A stretch of DNA of 8,082 nt from JABCPE02 sp963517805. GTDB taxonomy: Bacteria; Bacteroidota; Bacteroidia; Flavobacteriales; Weeksellaceae. The stretch covers positions 1 through 8,082 of the forward strand of contig CAUQHD010000064.1 in NCBI GenBank assembly GCA_963517805.1, written 5' to 3'. Shown in pieces: positions 1 through 6,988 of this stretch. Below the pieces are notes generated by a model, which had not been told where the DNA came from, made no database searches, and saw only the letters and a program-made list of their open reading frames with translations. Numbering within the stretch: the first letter of the stretch is position 1; every line of letters starts with the position of its first letter. Made by a program: the position numbers and the translations under genes.

Positions 1-1170
1 ATAACCCCAGTTTACGAAGCTGCAAAGCAAAAGTGTTCCGTAGAAATACCAAATCATTTGATTAAAAAGATAATAATTGGTTTTTCTGTGTTCTATCTTT
101 AAGTAAGTGAATACCAGACCGATAACAGACAAAATGAGAAATGCATAGACACCCAGCCTTTTGTAGGTAAGCCCCCAGTGGTAGATGTATTCAGTATTTT
201 TGATAAGAGCAGAAAGGACAAGAAGAGAATTAAGAACTATCCACATTTTAGCTAACTTTTTAAGTAACAATGATTTATCATCAAAATTAAAATAAGACCT
301 AAAATAAAGCATCAATAGTAAAACTGCCATCACAATGGACAAAATAACCACATTTACACGGTTGTGCGTGTCCGCGGAAAGGTTTGCCAGCCTATCTGTA
401 TCAACTTGGAAAAACTGTTCATAATTAAAAACTAAAATAAAAACCAACAAAAGAAGATTGAGCAGAACAAAAGTCAGTACGCCTATTTTTCTTTCAGAAT
501 CAAGGTCTAAAAACTCTAACATTGGCGTAAATTTCTGATTTTTAACTCTTTCTGAAAAATCATTTTGCAAAAATTGATTTCGGCGCAAGAAAAATTTTGC
601 TCCTGAAAAATTCCAATAACCAAACGAAAAATATAATGCAAAAGCAGCCACCACGAAGAACCAGCCATCAATGTCCAATTCATAAAGATAAACCTCTGAA
701 AATATGGAACTTCCCATACTATAAATCCAGAAAAAGAATAAGAAAAACAGGATTGGAATCACTAAAATAATGATTGATTTGAAATTAAATTTAGAGTTTT
801 TATCTCTGATAATCCATGTATTAAAATCAAAGAAACGATACGGAAAAGCGATATTATTCGTTGTCATTATCGGAACTGCCAGAATGCTTTTGAGCCTTCT
901 ATATTTTGACTTAAATCTCAGAAGCAGCAAAGAAAAGGAAATCGCCAAAAACGAAACAAAATCCCCATACCACATAAACGCAAAAGCCGATAAAATAGTC
1001 AATGCAAAAATGATAAAAAACTCCCTATTTTTCCTTTTTTTATGGGTTTTTACCAGAGTGATAACACTGAGAAAAATGGCTAATAATCCGACATTTAAGC
1101 CAAAAAATTCCCTGTAAAACAGCGCTGTAGCTACTGCTGTAGTCAGCATAATTAGATGATGTGTTTTCAT
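1..1170 (-). CDS. DUF4173/DUF4153-type polytopic membrane protein, 3' end outside the window
   Basis: An uninterrupted minus-strand frame runs from ATG at 1170 to the first base of the window, giving 390 codons with no stop, so the C-terminus is missing. The protein (start MKTHHLIMLTTAVATALFYR) is almost wholly hydrophobic, with about 10-11 likely membrane helices near residues 5-22, 25-40, 50-66, 70-86, 131-151, 169-188, 228-250, 272-294, 308-326, 338-358 and 371-390. Charged stretches such as the one near 190-228 (RRNQFLQNDFSERVKNQK) separate them. A TYKRLGVYAFLIL block near residues 335-348 resembles the region I recall as conserved in the DUF4173/DUF4153 integral membrane families. No catalytic function is known to me. 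It is the third gene of a cassette, 71 bases after the winged-helix regulator, with an operator-like palindrome in the gap. The plus-strand frame inside it (770-1117) is a shadow. The coding call is secure; the family name is moderately so. Confidence 0.85.
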   Translation of the reverse strand, partial: MKTHHLIMLTTAVATALFYREFFGLNVGLLAIFLSVITLVKTHKKRKNREFFIIFALTILSAFAFMWYGDFVSFLAISFSLLLLRFKSKYRRLKSILAVPIMTTNNIAFPYRFFDFNTWIIRDKNSKFNFKSIIILVIPILFFLFFFWIYSMGSSIFSEVYLYELDIDGWFFVVAAFALYFSFGYWNFSGAKFFLRRNQFLQNDFSERVKNQKFTPMLEFLDLDSERKIGVLTFVLLNLLLLVFILVFNYEQFFQVDTDRLANLSADTHNRVNVVILSIVMAVLLLMLYFRSYFNFDDKSLLLKKLAKMWIVLNSLLVLSALIKNTEYIYHWGLTYKRLGVYAFLILSVIGLVFTYLKIEHRKTNYYLFNQMIWYFYGTLLLCSFVNWGY

Positions 1171-1199
1171 AATATTTAAAAATTTAAAATTAATTATTC

Positions 1200-1222
1200 A
1201 AAGAACTTTGTATTTCAAAGTT
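1200..1222 (-). promoter_or_regulatory. Operator-like palindrome upstream of the DUF4173-type gene
   Basis: Bases 1204-1222 form a perfect inverted repeat AACTTTG-N5-CAAAGTT (plus strand, spacer TATTT). The flanking AAAG at 1200-1203 is shared with the second copy at 2164-2186; 21 of 23 positions agree between the two. The preceding C at 1199 adds a third half-site, making CAAAG-AA-CTTTG at 1199-1210. It lies in the 71-base gap between the regulator and the DUF4173-type gene, 30 bases before that gene's start. On the minus strand the promoter-like octamer here is AAACTTTG, one base off TAnnTTTG, and no well-spaced TTG was found. It is a likely binding site for the adjacent winged-helix protein; binding is inferred. 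Confidence 0.7.
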
Positions 1223-1241
1223 TTAAGGTAAAAAAATATAA

Positions 1242-1532
1242 TTATTTTTTCAATAATTTTTCCAAAGTATTGATATGTTGGTTAAAAGCCTCTCTCCCCG
1301 ATTGTGTAACACGATAGGAAGTTTTCGGTTTTTTGCCAACGAATTCTTTTTTCACCTCTATATATCCTGATTTTTCAAGGGCTGTGCTGTGGCTCGCCAA
1401 ATTACCATCAGTGATGTTAAGGAGGTTTTTCATTTCGCTGAAATCAACCCAGTCATTCACGATAAGAACGGACATAATGCCCAGCCTTACGCGACTTTCA
1501 AATTCCTTATTGAGTTGATTGATATTAAACAT
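1242..1532 (-). CDS. Winged-helix DNA-binding transcriptional regulator (MarR/HTH_34-like, 96 aa)
   Basis: This is a small single-domain regulator of the winged-helix type common in Bacteroidota next to membrane proteins. Counting from ATG at 1532, helix 1 spans about 12-26 (ESRVRLGIMSVLIVND), helix 2 about 30-39 (DFSEMKNLLN), the recognition helix about 42-55 (DGNLASHSTALEKSGY) and the wing about 57-75 (YIEVKKEFVGKKPKTSYRVT), with a C-terminal dimerisation-like helix (NQHINTLEKLLKK). There is no sensor domain and no Cys or His cluster for a metal. A GTG at 1538 would add two residues, but I prefer the in-frame ATG because MFNINQLNKEFESR matches how I recall this family beginning. The start lies 11 bases after the stop of the upstream membrane protein, so the two are probably co-transcribed. 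It is the natural candidate to bind the two matching palindromes at 1200-1222 and 2164-2186. Confidence 0.93.
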   Translation of the reverse strand: MFNINQLNKEFESRVRLGIMSVLIVNDWVDFSEMKNLLNITDGNLASHSTALEKSGYIEVKKEFVGKKPKTSYRVTQSGREAFNQHINTLEKLLKK

Positions 1533-1543
1533 TTTCACTAAAA

Positions 1544-2161
1544 TTATTGATATTTTTTATACAAAATAAGCCCATAAATAATATGCAACAACCCAAATCC
1601 TAACGCCCAGAACACCAATCCATATCCCAACAAAAATGATGAGAGCAAGCCTAAAACCACCTCACAAATACCTAAATATCTGATGTCAGAATAAGTGTAT
1701 TTAGAAGCGTTGATAAGGGACAATCCATAAAAAATCAATGTAGAAGGCGCTAAAAATGCATAAAAATGATGAAAAATAAGCCCCAAACAAAAAATTCCCC
1801 CAGTAACTAATGGAATGGAAAAATTGATTACCAGAAGTTTAGTAGATGTAGTCCAGATAGGAAGTTCTTTTCTTTTACTCTTTCTTACTGTGAAGAAAAC
1901 TGCCGCAGCCAAAGAGAAAACAAGGACTACAAAGGCAACTAAAATCAGTTCGGATATAAAATTAAAATCATAAAATTTAGGATATCTGTCAAAATAACTA
2001 ATCCCTTCCCTTTCAAAAGCGAAAAATACATACGCCGCTCCCAAAATAGCAAAAATCCCTACAAAAACTCCTGAAAGCCCACTCAGAGAGATGAAGCGGG
2101 AACTTTTCTCCATAATAGAGCGAATGTGAGATAAATCTTCTTGATAATTTTTAGTATCCAT
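1544..2161 (-). CDS. Six-helix integral membrane protein of unknown function (205 aa)
   Basis: A soluble N-terminal segment (MDTKNYQEDLSHIRSIMEKS, a short amphipathic helix) precedes about six membrane helices near residues 26-48, 68-91, 108-130, 135-152, 162-182 and 184-200. The protein ends in a short basic tail (YKKYQ). I recognise the pattern as a flavobacterial hypothetical protein usually found with a winged-helix regulator, but know no function. The frame extends upstream to a TTG at 2182, but that codon lies inside the -7 element and operator at 2164-2210, so translation from there is implausible; ATG at 2161 is chosen. The leader between the predicted transcription start and the ATG would be only about 10-15 bases, without a Shine-Dalgarno sequence. 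It is the first gene of the cassette and the regulator follows after 11 bases. It could be a sensor partner of the regulator, but nothing in the sequence proves this. Confidence 0.9.
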   Translation of the reverse strand: MDTKNYQEDLSHIRSIMEKSSRFISLSGLSGVFVGIFAILGAAYVFFAFEREGISYFDRYPKFYDFNFISELILVAFVVLVFSLAAAVFFTVRKSKRKELPIWTTSTKLLVINFSIPLVTGGIFCLGLIFHHFYAFLAPSTLIFYGLSLINASKYTYSDIRYLGICEVVLGLLSSFLLGYGLVFWALGFGLLHIIYGLILYKKYQ

Positions 2162-2163
2162 AA

Positions 2164-2186
2164 AAAGAACTTTGAATTGCAAAGTT
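2164..2186 (-). promoter_or_regulatory. Operator-like palindrome overlapping the cassette promoter
   Basis: Bases 2168-2186 form a perfect AACTTTG-N5-CAAAGTT inverted repeat (plus strand, spacer AATTG), preceded by AAAG at 2164-2167 as in the copy at 1200-1222. The repeat sits three bases upstream of the ATG at 2161 and covers the TAACTTTG promoter element on the minus strand, plus the expected transcription start. That placement is typical of a repressor site. The adjacent winged-helix protein is the obvious candidate ligand; this is inferred from proximity and from duplication of the site. Confidence 0.8.
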
Positions 2187-2210
2187 AATATTTATTTCGA
2201 AAAATCAAAA
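2180..2210 (-). promoter_or_regulatory. Bacteroidota-type promoter (TTG / TAnnTTTG) for the membrane cassette
   Basis: On the minus strand TTTTG (2210-2206) is followed by an 18-base spacer and then TAACTTTG (2187-2180). This matches the -33 TTG and -7 TAnnTTTG pattern known for the major sigma factor of Bacteroidota, with acceptable spacing. Transcription would start near 2170-2175, just before the ATG at 2161. The -7 element is also half of the palindrome at 2168-2186. Confidence 0.7.
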
Positions 2211-2242
2211 TTATTTAATTATTTTTTAGCGTTAAAAATTAC

Positions 2243-2923
2243 TTATTTTTTAGTTTTATCAAAGATGATGACAGGAGCAGGAACCTTATCATAAGGATTA
2301 TTGTATTCCCAAAAGAAGGAATGGTATTCTTTGACAATTTCGCCTTTTTGAGCATCTATTTCTATATTAACCATAGTGATACAGTCTTCTTTGGTTCTCT
2401 GATGAGCATCCCAGCTGATATACCACATGGGAACTCCTTTTTCATCAATTTTTCTGTATATCCTTGTATACATGCCTAATAATTCCGCTTTGCGGCTTTT
2501 CATATACGCCAAAACCTTCTCTAATGGATGTTTTTCAAAAGGTTTGTCATAATCTATGCTCTTTGTTAAGATACCCTTTTCATCATAGAAATTCCATGTT
2601 CCTATACGAAAACCTCCTCCATCAAAAACTTTACCTTCTTCTTTTAGAATTCCAGTAGAATAGAAATGATAAAGAAATTTTACATTGAATTCATTTTTTA
2701 AAGACACATAACGCCCATAACCTCTTTTGGTAGTAATTTCCGTCACCTGATTTCCCAAGCTGTCAGTATAAATATATTCTCCGCTTTTCTTATTTTCATT
2801 AAATCGTTTGATATCAAACTTTTTTTCGGCTTTTATCTGCTCGTTTTTTACTTCAGTTTTTTTGTCCTGTCCATTGCATGAAGATAGTAGACAAAGTAGA
2901 TGGAATAAAATAATCTTTTTCAT
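2243..2923 (-). CDS. Lipoprotein with MORN/YwqK-like motif (226 aa)
   Basis: The N-terminus is a lipoprotein signal: MKK, a hydrophobic stretch, then lipobox L13-S14-S15-C16, so the mature protein should begin with a lipidated Cys followed by NGQDKKTE. A charged, probably flexible linker follows (about 17-48). Residues 84-125 hold a MORN-variant pattern as seen in YwqK-like proteins: HFYSTGILKEEGKVFD, then GTWNFYDEKGILTKSIDY. The C-terminal part (about 135-205) ends in alternating strands, with WYISWD and VNIEIDAQKGEIVKEY vaguely recalling PepSY-like domains; this is a weak resemblance. No catalytic motif is visible. It is separated from the TPR gene upstream by a terminator-like hairpin, and from the cassette downstream by a 56-base gap containing the cassette promoter, so it is probably its own transcription unit. 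Similarity to YwqK antitoxin-type proteins does not by itself show a toxin-antitoxin role: no toxin gene is adjacent. Confidence 0.88.
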   Translation of the reverse strand: MKKIILFHLLCLLSSCNGQDKKTEVKNEQIKAEKKFDIKRFNENKKSGEYIYTDSLGNQVTEITTKRGYGRYVSLKNEFNVKFLYHFYSTGILKEEGKVFDGGGFRIGTWNFYDEKGILTKSIDYDKPFEKHPLEKVLAYMKSRKAELLGMYTRIYRKIDEKGVPMWYISWDAHQRTKEDCITMVNIEIDAQKGEIVKEYHSFFWEYNNPYDKVPAPVIIFDKTKK

Positions 2924-2937
2924 ATGTTTTTATTTTT

Positions 2938-2972
2938 AAAAAAATAAGCCCTACAAAAATAGAGCTTATTTT
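2938..2972 (-). terminator. Intrinsic terminator after the TPR gene
   Basis: A 9-bp stem pairs 2941-2949 (AAAATAAGC) with 2964-2972 (GCTTATTTT). Beyond one C/A mismatch it continues with CTA/TAG around a CAAAAA loop. Read on the minus strand, the 3' arm runs straight into seven consecutive T (2944-2938), the usual intrinsic-terminator arrangement. It begins 7 bases past the TPR stop codon and ends 14 bases before the lipoprotein start. Confidence 0.75.
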
Positions 2973-2979
2973 ATATAAA

Positions 2980-4353
2980 TTATTTTTTCAAAGAATCTTC
3001 TAACTTCTTGAACTGGTTATACTTATCCATATTGTCTAGATTCATGTAGATTCCTTTCAGAGTACTTACTACTTCTACATTTTTAGGCTCAATGGAATGC
3101 CATTTTTCAAGGTAAGGAAGAGCTTTTTTGAAGGTTTCTCTTCTCTTTTCCATCAATTTATTCATTTCATTGATTTTCTTAGCTTTTTGGAAAGCTCGGA
3201 TTTGCTCCAATGTCTTTTCATCATCCTTTAAATGAACAGCATAAGCCAAACCTTGCAATGCTAAAACATAGTTTCCATCAATCTCCAATGCCTTTTTAAA
3301 TGATTTTTCAGCATCTGCCAAAGTAGCATTATCTTGACTTTGTAAGAAACCTAAATTATACCAAGATTCCTTGTCATTAGGGTTTTTAGCAACTTGATTT
3401 TTAAGGTTTTGGATAAATTCTGAAGTTTTTCCAGATCTGTAATAAGCAACTCCTTGTAATTCTGACAATCTCTGATTGTTAGGGAATTTTTTAAGTCCTT
3501 TCTCTATCAAAACCAAAGCTTCATCATATCTTGCAGCATCTACCAAAAGTCTTATGTTTGATTCATATAGCTCTAGTTCTACGCTTGGAGTTGATTGAGT
3601 TTTTAGGTCTTTGTATTCATTTGAACCAGATTTTTTAATCAATTCAAAAGAGTTTTTATCAAAAGACTGAACCTGCCCAGTTTTCACATCAGTTGCCAAA
3701 TACTGAGTAGTAACCCCTGTATATCCACTGTTAATCAGACTGTTATAAATCTCTATCGCTTCATTATTCTTTCCAGCCGCTTGATAGTTTATCCCTGCGT
3801 AGTAAAGATAAGTTTTATCCTCGTTTCCTACGGCTTTCAGTAAGTTGTAAACTTCTTCGTATTTTTCAGCTGCTTTGTTGTAGTTTTTAGCTTGATAAGC
3901 TTTGTAAGCTTCATCACTTGCGGATTTCAAAAGCGGATTTACAAAACTATTTACTTTTTCAGTAGTTTTTGGAGTGTAATTTTCAACTTTTAATCCTTGT
4001 ATTCCACTTTTTTCAGCAGCTTCTTTTCCTGCAAAGAATACTTTCTTTTTATCGCTGTTTTTACCTGTATAAATCGTTTTTAAATCTGCGATTTTCCCTA
4101 AAAGAGCGGCTCCTTCTCTCGTTTTTCCTTCTTTTATCAATAAAACTCCTTTCGCGTAATAATATTCCTCCAAAACTGATGGCTCAAGCAGATACAGCTG
4201 GTCGTTCAACAAGCCTTCTGCTTTTGATATTTCTGCTTTAGCTGCTGTTATATCGTTTTTTTCTATCGCTTTAGAAGCGTTTTGGATTTCTTTTTTCTGT
4301 GCAAAAGCGAATGACGCACTCACTAATGCTAAACTTAAAACTATTTTTTTCAT
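2980..4353 (-). CDS. Secreted (periplasmic) tetratricopeptide-repeat protein (457 aa)
   Basis: A Sec signal peptide is plain: MKKIVLSLALVSASFAFA with probable cleavage after A18, before QKKEIQN. There is no lipobox and no later membrane helix, so the mature protein should be periplasmic. TPR-like helical pairs are visible at about 146-178 (DEAYKAYQAKNYNKAAEKYEE), 181-213 (YYAGINYQAAGKNNEAIEIYN), 262-292, 294-326, 328-360 (WYNLGFLQSQ through KKALEIDGN) and degenerate ones at about 409-457. A region near 214-256 interrupts the repeats. TPRs are protein-interaction scaffolds, so a role in envelope assembly or as a partner-binding protein is plausible, but the partner is unknown. It starts 24 bases after the gyrA stop with no terminator between, so it is probably transcribed with gyrA; a terminator follows it. 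I recall a TPR protein next to gyrA in related flavobacteria, which I could not check. Confidence 0.92.
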   Translation of the reverse strand: MKKIVLSLALVSASFAFAQKKEIQNASKAIEKNDITAAKAEISKAEGLLNDQLYLLEPSVLEEYYYAKGVLLIKEGKTREGAALLGKIADLKTIYTGKNSDKKKVFFAGKEAAEKSGIQGLKVENYTPKTTEKVNSFVNPLLKSASDEAYKAYQAKNYNKAAEKYEEVYNLLKAVGNEDKTYLYYAGINYQAAGKNNEAIEIYNSLINSGYTGVTTQYLATDVKTGQVQSFDKNSFELIKKSGSNEYKDLKTQSTPSVELELYESNIRLLVDAARYDEALVLIEKGLKKFPNNQRLSELQGVAYYRSGKTSEFIQNLKNQVAKNPNDKESWYNLGFLQSQDNATLADAEKSFKKALEIDGNYVLALQGLAYAVHLKDDEKTLEQIRAFQKAKKINEMNKLMEKRRETFKKALPYLEKWHSIEPKNVEVVSTLKGIYMNLDNMDKYNQFKKLEDSLKK

Positions 4354-4377
4354 GTTAATGATAATTTTTATTTAATT

Positions 4378-6897
4378 CTATTCTGAAACATTTTCTGTGT
4401 TTTCCGTGTTTTCACCTTCCTCAGTTTGCTCTTCGGCATCTTCTACATCTTTATCCATTTCTACTTTCGCCACCGCCGCGATTTCATCACTTCCTTTTAG
4501 GTTGATAAGTTTCACTCCTTGGGTATTTCTTCCCATCACGCGGAGTTCCTCCACTGCCATACGGATAGCCACACCAGATTTATTGATAATCATCAGACCA
4601 TCTTCATCTGTTACATTTTGTATCGCGATGAGTTTTCCTGTTTTTTCGGTGATATTCAGGGTGATAACTCCTTTTCCACCTCTGTTGGTAACTCTGTAAT
4701 CTTCCACTGCGGTTCTCTTTCCGTAGCCTTTTTCAGAAACAACTAAAACAGATTCTTTCTCCAAATCATTAGCGATAATCATACCAATTACTTCGTCATT
4801 ATCTTCTAATGTGATACCTCTCACCCCGATAGAAGTTCTTCCCACAGCTCTTACTTTTTCCTCTGAGAAACGGATACATTTACCGTTTTTAGTGGCAATC
4901 ATGATTTCGGATTCACCTGTGGTCAGTCTTGCTTCTAAAAGCTGGTCATCTTCACGAATTTCTATGGCATTTACCCCATTTACTCTTGGTCTAGAATACG
5001 CCTCCAACGAAGTTTTCTTGATAACACCATTTTTGGTAACCATCACCACATACATGCTGTTTACATAGTCTGCATCTTTCAGGTCATTGGTTCTGATGTA
5101 TGCCTTGATTTTATCATCTGGCTCAATGTTGATAAGGTTCTGCACCGCTCTTCCTTTGGCTGTTTTAGAGCCTTCTGGAATTTCAAATACGCGCAGCCAG
5201 TAGCATTTTCCTTTCTCTGTGAAGAACATCATATACTGGTGGTTGGTAGCAGATACGATGTATTCTAGGAAGTCTTCATCACGGGTCGTTGCGGCTTTAT
5301 TACCTACACCTCCCCTAGACTGCACTTTGTATTCAGAAAGCAGAGTTCTCTTAATATACCCTGCGTGAGAAATCGTAAGCACCACCTGCTCATTTGGAAT
5401 AATGTCTTCTATGGACATTTCACCACCAGAATAGTCAATTTCTGATTTTCTTTCGTCTCCGTATTTTTCTTTGATTTCAAGAAGTTCATTCTTGATAATT
5501 TCAAATCTTCTACCCTCATTAGATAGGATATCTTCTAAATCAGCGATAATCTTCATGATTTCCTCGTATTCATCACGAATTTTATCCAATTCCATTCCCG
5601 TAAGACGAGCAAGTCTTAAATCAAGAATAGCCTGAGCTTGAATTTCAGAAAGTTCAAATTCTGCTATCAAACCTTCCTTCGCTGCCTGTGGATTAGCACT
5701 ATGTCTAATAATCGCTATTGCTTTATCCAGCGTATCCTGAGTAGCAATCACCTTCATATACCCCTCCAAAATATGAGCTCTTTCTTTTGCTTTTTTCAGC
5801 TCGTATTCTGTTCTTCTGGTTACTACATCATGTCTATGCTCTACGAAATTGTAGATAATATCCTTTAAATTAAGCTGTTGCGGTCTTCCACCAACCAATG
5901 CAATATTATTGATACTGAATGAAGTCTGCAGAGCTGTATACTTATATAATAGGTTAAGCACCACATTCGGAATCGCATCGTTTTTCAATTCATAAACCAC
6001 ACGAAGTCCCTCTCTGTCAGATTCATCACGGATTTCATAAATCCCTGGTATTTTATCCTCTTTTACTAGTTCTGCCGTTCGCTCTATCATATCCGCCTTA
6101 TTCACTTGATAAGGCACTTCTGTTACTACAATAGCATTTCGGTTTCCTATTTCCTCAAATTTCACTTTTCCTCTCAGCACCACTCGCCCTCGCCCTATAT
6201 GGAAAGCATCTCTCACGCCATCATAGCCATAGATAATCCCTCCTGTAGGGAAGTCTGGAGCGATGATGTGTTTCATCAGTTCATCTATGGTAATATCTCT
6301 GTTATCGATATACGCACAGATGGCATCTATACTCTCGCTAAGGTTATGCGGAGCCATATTGGTAGCCATCCCTACCGCGATACCAGAACTTCCGTTTACC
6401 AAAAGTGTAGGAATCCTCGTAGGGAGAACCGTAGGCTCTTTGGTTGTATCATCAAAGTTATTCTGAAAATCAACCGTTTCTTTATCTAAATCAGAAAGAA
6501 TTTCATCTGAGATTTTTTTCAGCCTTGCTTCCGTATAACGCATCGCTGCTGGAGGGTCGCCATCCATAGAACCGAAGTTCCCCTGTCCATCGACCATAGG
6601 ATATCTCAAGCTCCACGGCTGCGCCATACGCACCATAGCATCATATACAGAGCTGTCTCCGTGAGGGTGGTATTTACCCAAAACATCCCCTACGATTCTG
6701 GCTGATTTCAAATGTTTTTTATTGGAAAAAACTCCCAAATCATACATACCATACAAAACCCTTCTGTGAACGGGTTTCAGACCATCTCTTACATCAGGCA
6801 ATGCACGGGAAACAATCACCGACATCGAATAGTCTATGTAAGAGGACTTCATTTCATCAACAATGTTGATAGGAATTAACTTTTCTCCTGCGTTCAT
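4378..6897 (-). CDS. gyrA: DNA gyrase subunit A
   Basis: GyrA (839 aa) is the DNA-breaking and rejoining subunit of the A2B2 gyrase, which introduces negative supercoils using ATP bound by GyrB. The N-terminal winged-helix domain contains SRALPDVRDGLKPVHRR (30-46) and the quinolone-determining region, with GKYHPHGDSSVYD at 74-86. S82 and D86 align with E. coli S83 and D87, so the two main resistance positions are wild type. Catalytic Tyr121 lies in AAMRYTEARL. The tower and coiled-coil regions follow to about 490, then the C-terminal beta-pinwheel (about 495-812) with repeated blades such as TKNGVIKKTS and NGKCIRFSE. The GyrA-box position reads QSRGGVG (526-532) instead of QRRGGKG; another RGGKG occurs at 739-743. 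An acidic tail closes the protein (about 813-839, many Glu/Asp). The start MNAGEKLIPINIVDEMKSS fits the family. ParC is unlikely given the full pinwheel and GyrA-like length. A TPR gene follows at 24 bases. Confidence 0.98.
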   Translation of the reverse strand: MNAGEKLIPINIVDEMKSSYIDYSMSVIVSRALPDVRDGLKPVHRRVLYGMYDLGVFSNKKHLKSARIVGDVLGKYHPHGDSSVYDAMVRMAQPWSLRYPMVDGQGNFGSMDGDPPAAMRYTEARLKKISDEILSDLDKETVDFQNNFDDTTKEPTVLPTRIPTLLVNGSSGIAVGMATNMAPHNLSESIDAICAYIDNRDITIDELMKHIIAPDFPTGGIIYGYDGVRDAFHIGRGRVVLRGKVKFEEIGNRNAIVVTEVPYQVNKADMIERTAELVKEDKIPGIYEIRDESDREGLRVVYELKNDAIPNVVLNLLYKYTALQTSFSINNIALVGGRPQQLNLKDIIYNFVEHRHDVVTRRTEYELKKAKERAHILEGYMKVIATQDTLDKAIAIIRHSANPQAAKEGLIAEFELSEIQAQAILDLRLARLTGMELDKIRDEYEEIMKIIADLEDILSNEGRRFEIIKNELLEIKEKYGDERKSEIDYSGGEMSIEDIIPNEQVVLTISHAGYIKRTLLSEYKVQSRGGVGNKAATTRDEDFLEYIVSATNHQYMMFFTEKGKCYWLRVFEIPEGSKTAKGRAVQNLINIEPDDKIKAYIRTNDLKDADYVNSMYVVMVTKNGVIKKTSLEAYSRPRVNGVNAIEIREDDQLLEARLTTGESEIMIATKNGKCIRFSEEKVRAVGRTSIGVRGITLEDNDEVIGMIIANDLEKESVLVVSEKGYGKRTAVEDYRVTNRGGKGVITLNITEKTGKLIAIQNVTDEDGLMIINKSGVAIRMAVEELRVMGRNTQGVKLINLKGSDEIAAVAKVEMDKDVEDAEEQTEEGENTENTENVSE

Positions 6898-6988
6898 TTA
6901 TTTTTATTAAAGTTATATGAATCAGTGCTTTATGCACCACTATTTACATCTATTTTTTCTTTTCTGCGATGAGAAATAAATAACATGG

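Noticed and set aside
770..1117. Plus-strand 115-codon open frame with hydrophobic stretches
   Set aside because: It lies entirely inside the minus-strand DUF4173-type gene, whose translation is a coherent polytopic membrane protein. The plus-strand reading is a shadow.
2162..2182. Upstream TTG start adding seven residues to the 205-aa membrane protein
   Set aside because: The TTG lies within the -7 promoter element and operator, upstream of the predicted transcription start. ATG at 2161 is a better start.
2223..2238. TTTTTA-GCGT-TAAAAA inverted repeat after the lipoprotein gene
   Set aside because: The stem is only six A/T pairs, and the minus-strand sequence after it lacks a U-run, so I would not call it a terminator.
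6454..6461. Isolated CAAAGTT half-site inside gyrA
   Set aside because: There is no partner arm at the right spacing and it lies in coding sequence, so it is probably chance.
4397..6489. Several plus-strand open frames of 67-127 codons
   Set aside because: All are antisense to gyrA, whose minus-strand frame is unmistakable. Their translations are Ser/Phe/Cys-rich without domain character.
6640..6670. Possible quinolone-resistance substitution in GyrA
   Set aside because: The motif GDSSVYD keeps Ser and Asp at the two main resistance positions, so it reads as wild type.
6923..6936. GTGC/GCAC hairpin in the gyrA leader, considered as a riboswitch or attenuator
   Set aside because: The stem is only about 4-5 bp, with no conserved riboswitch features, no leader peptide and no U-run.
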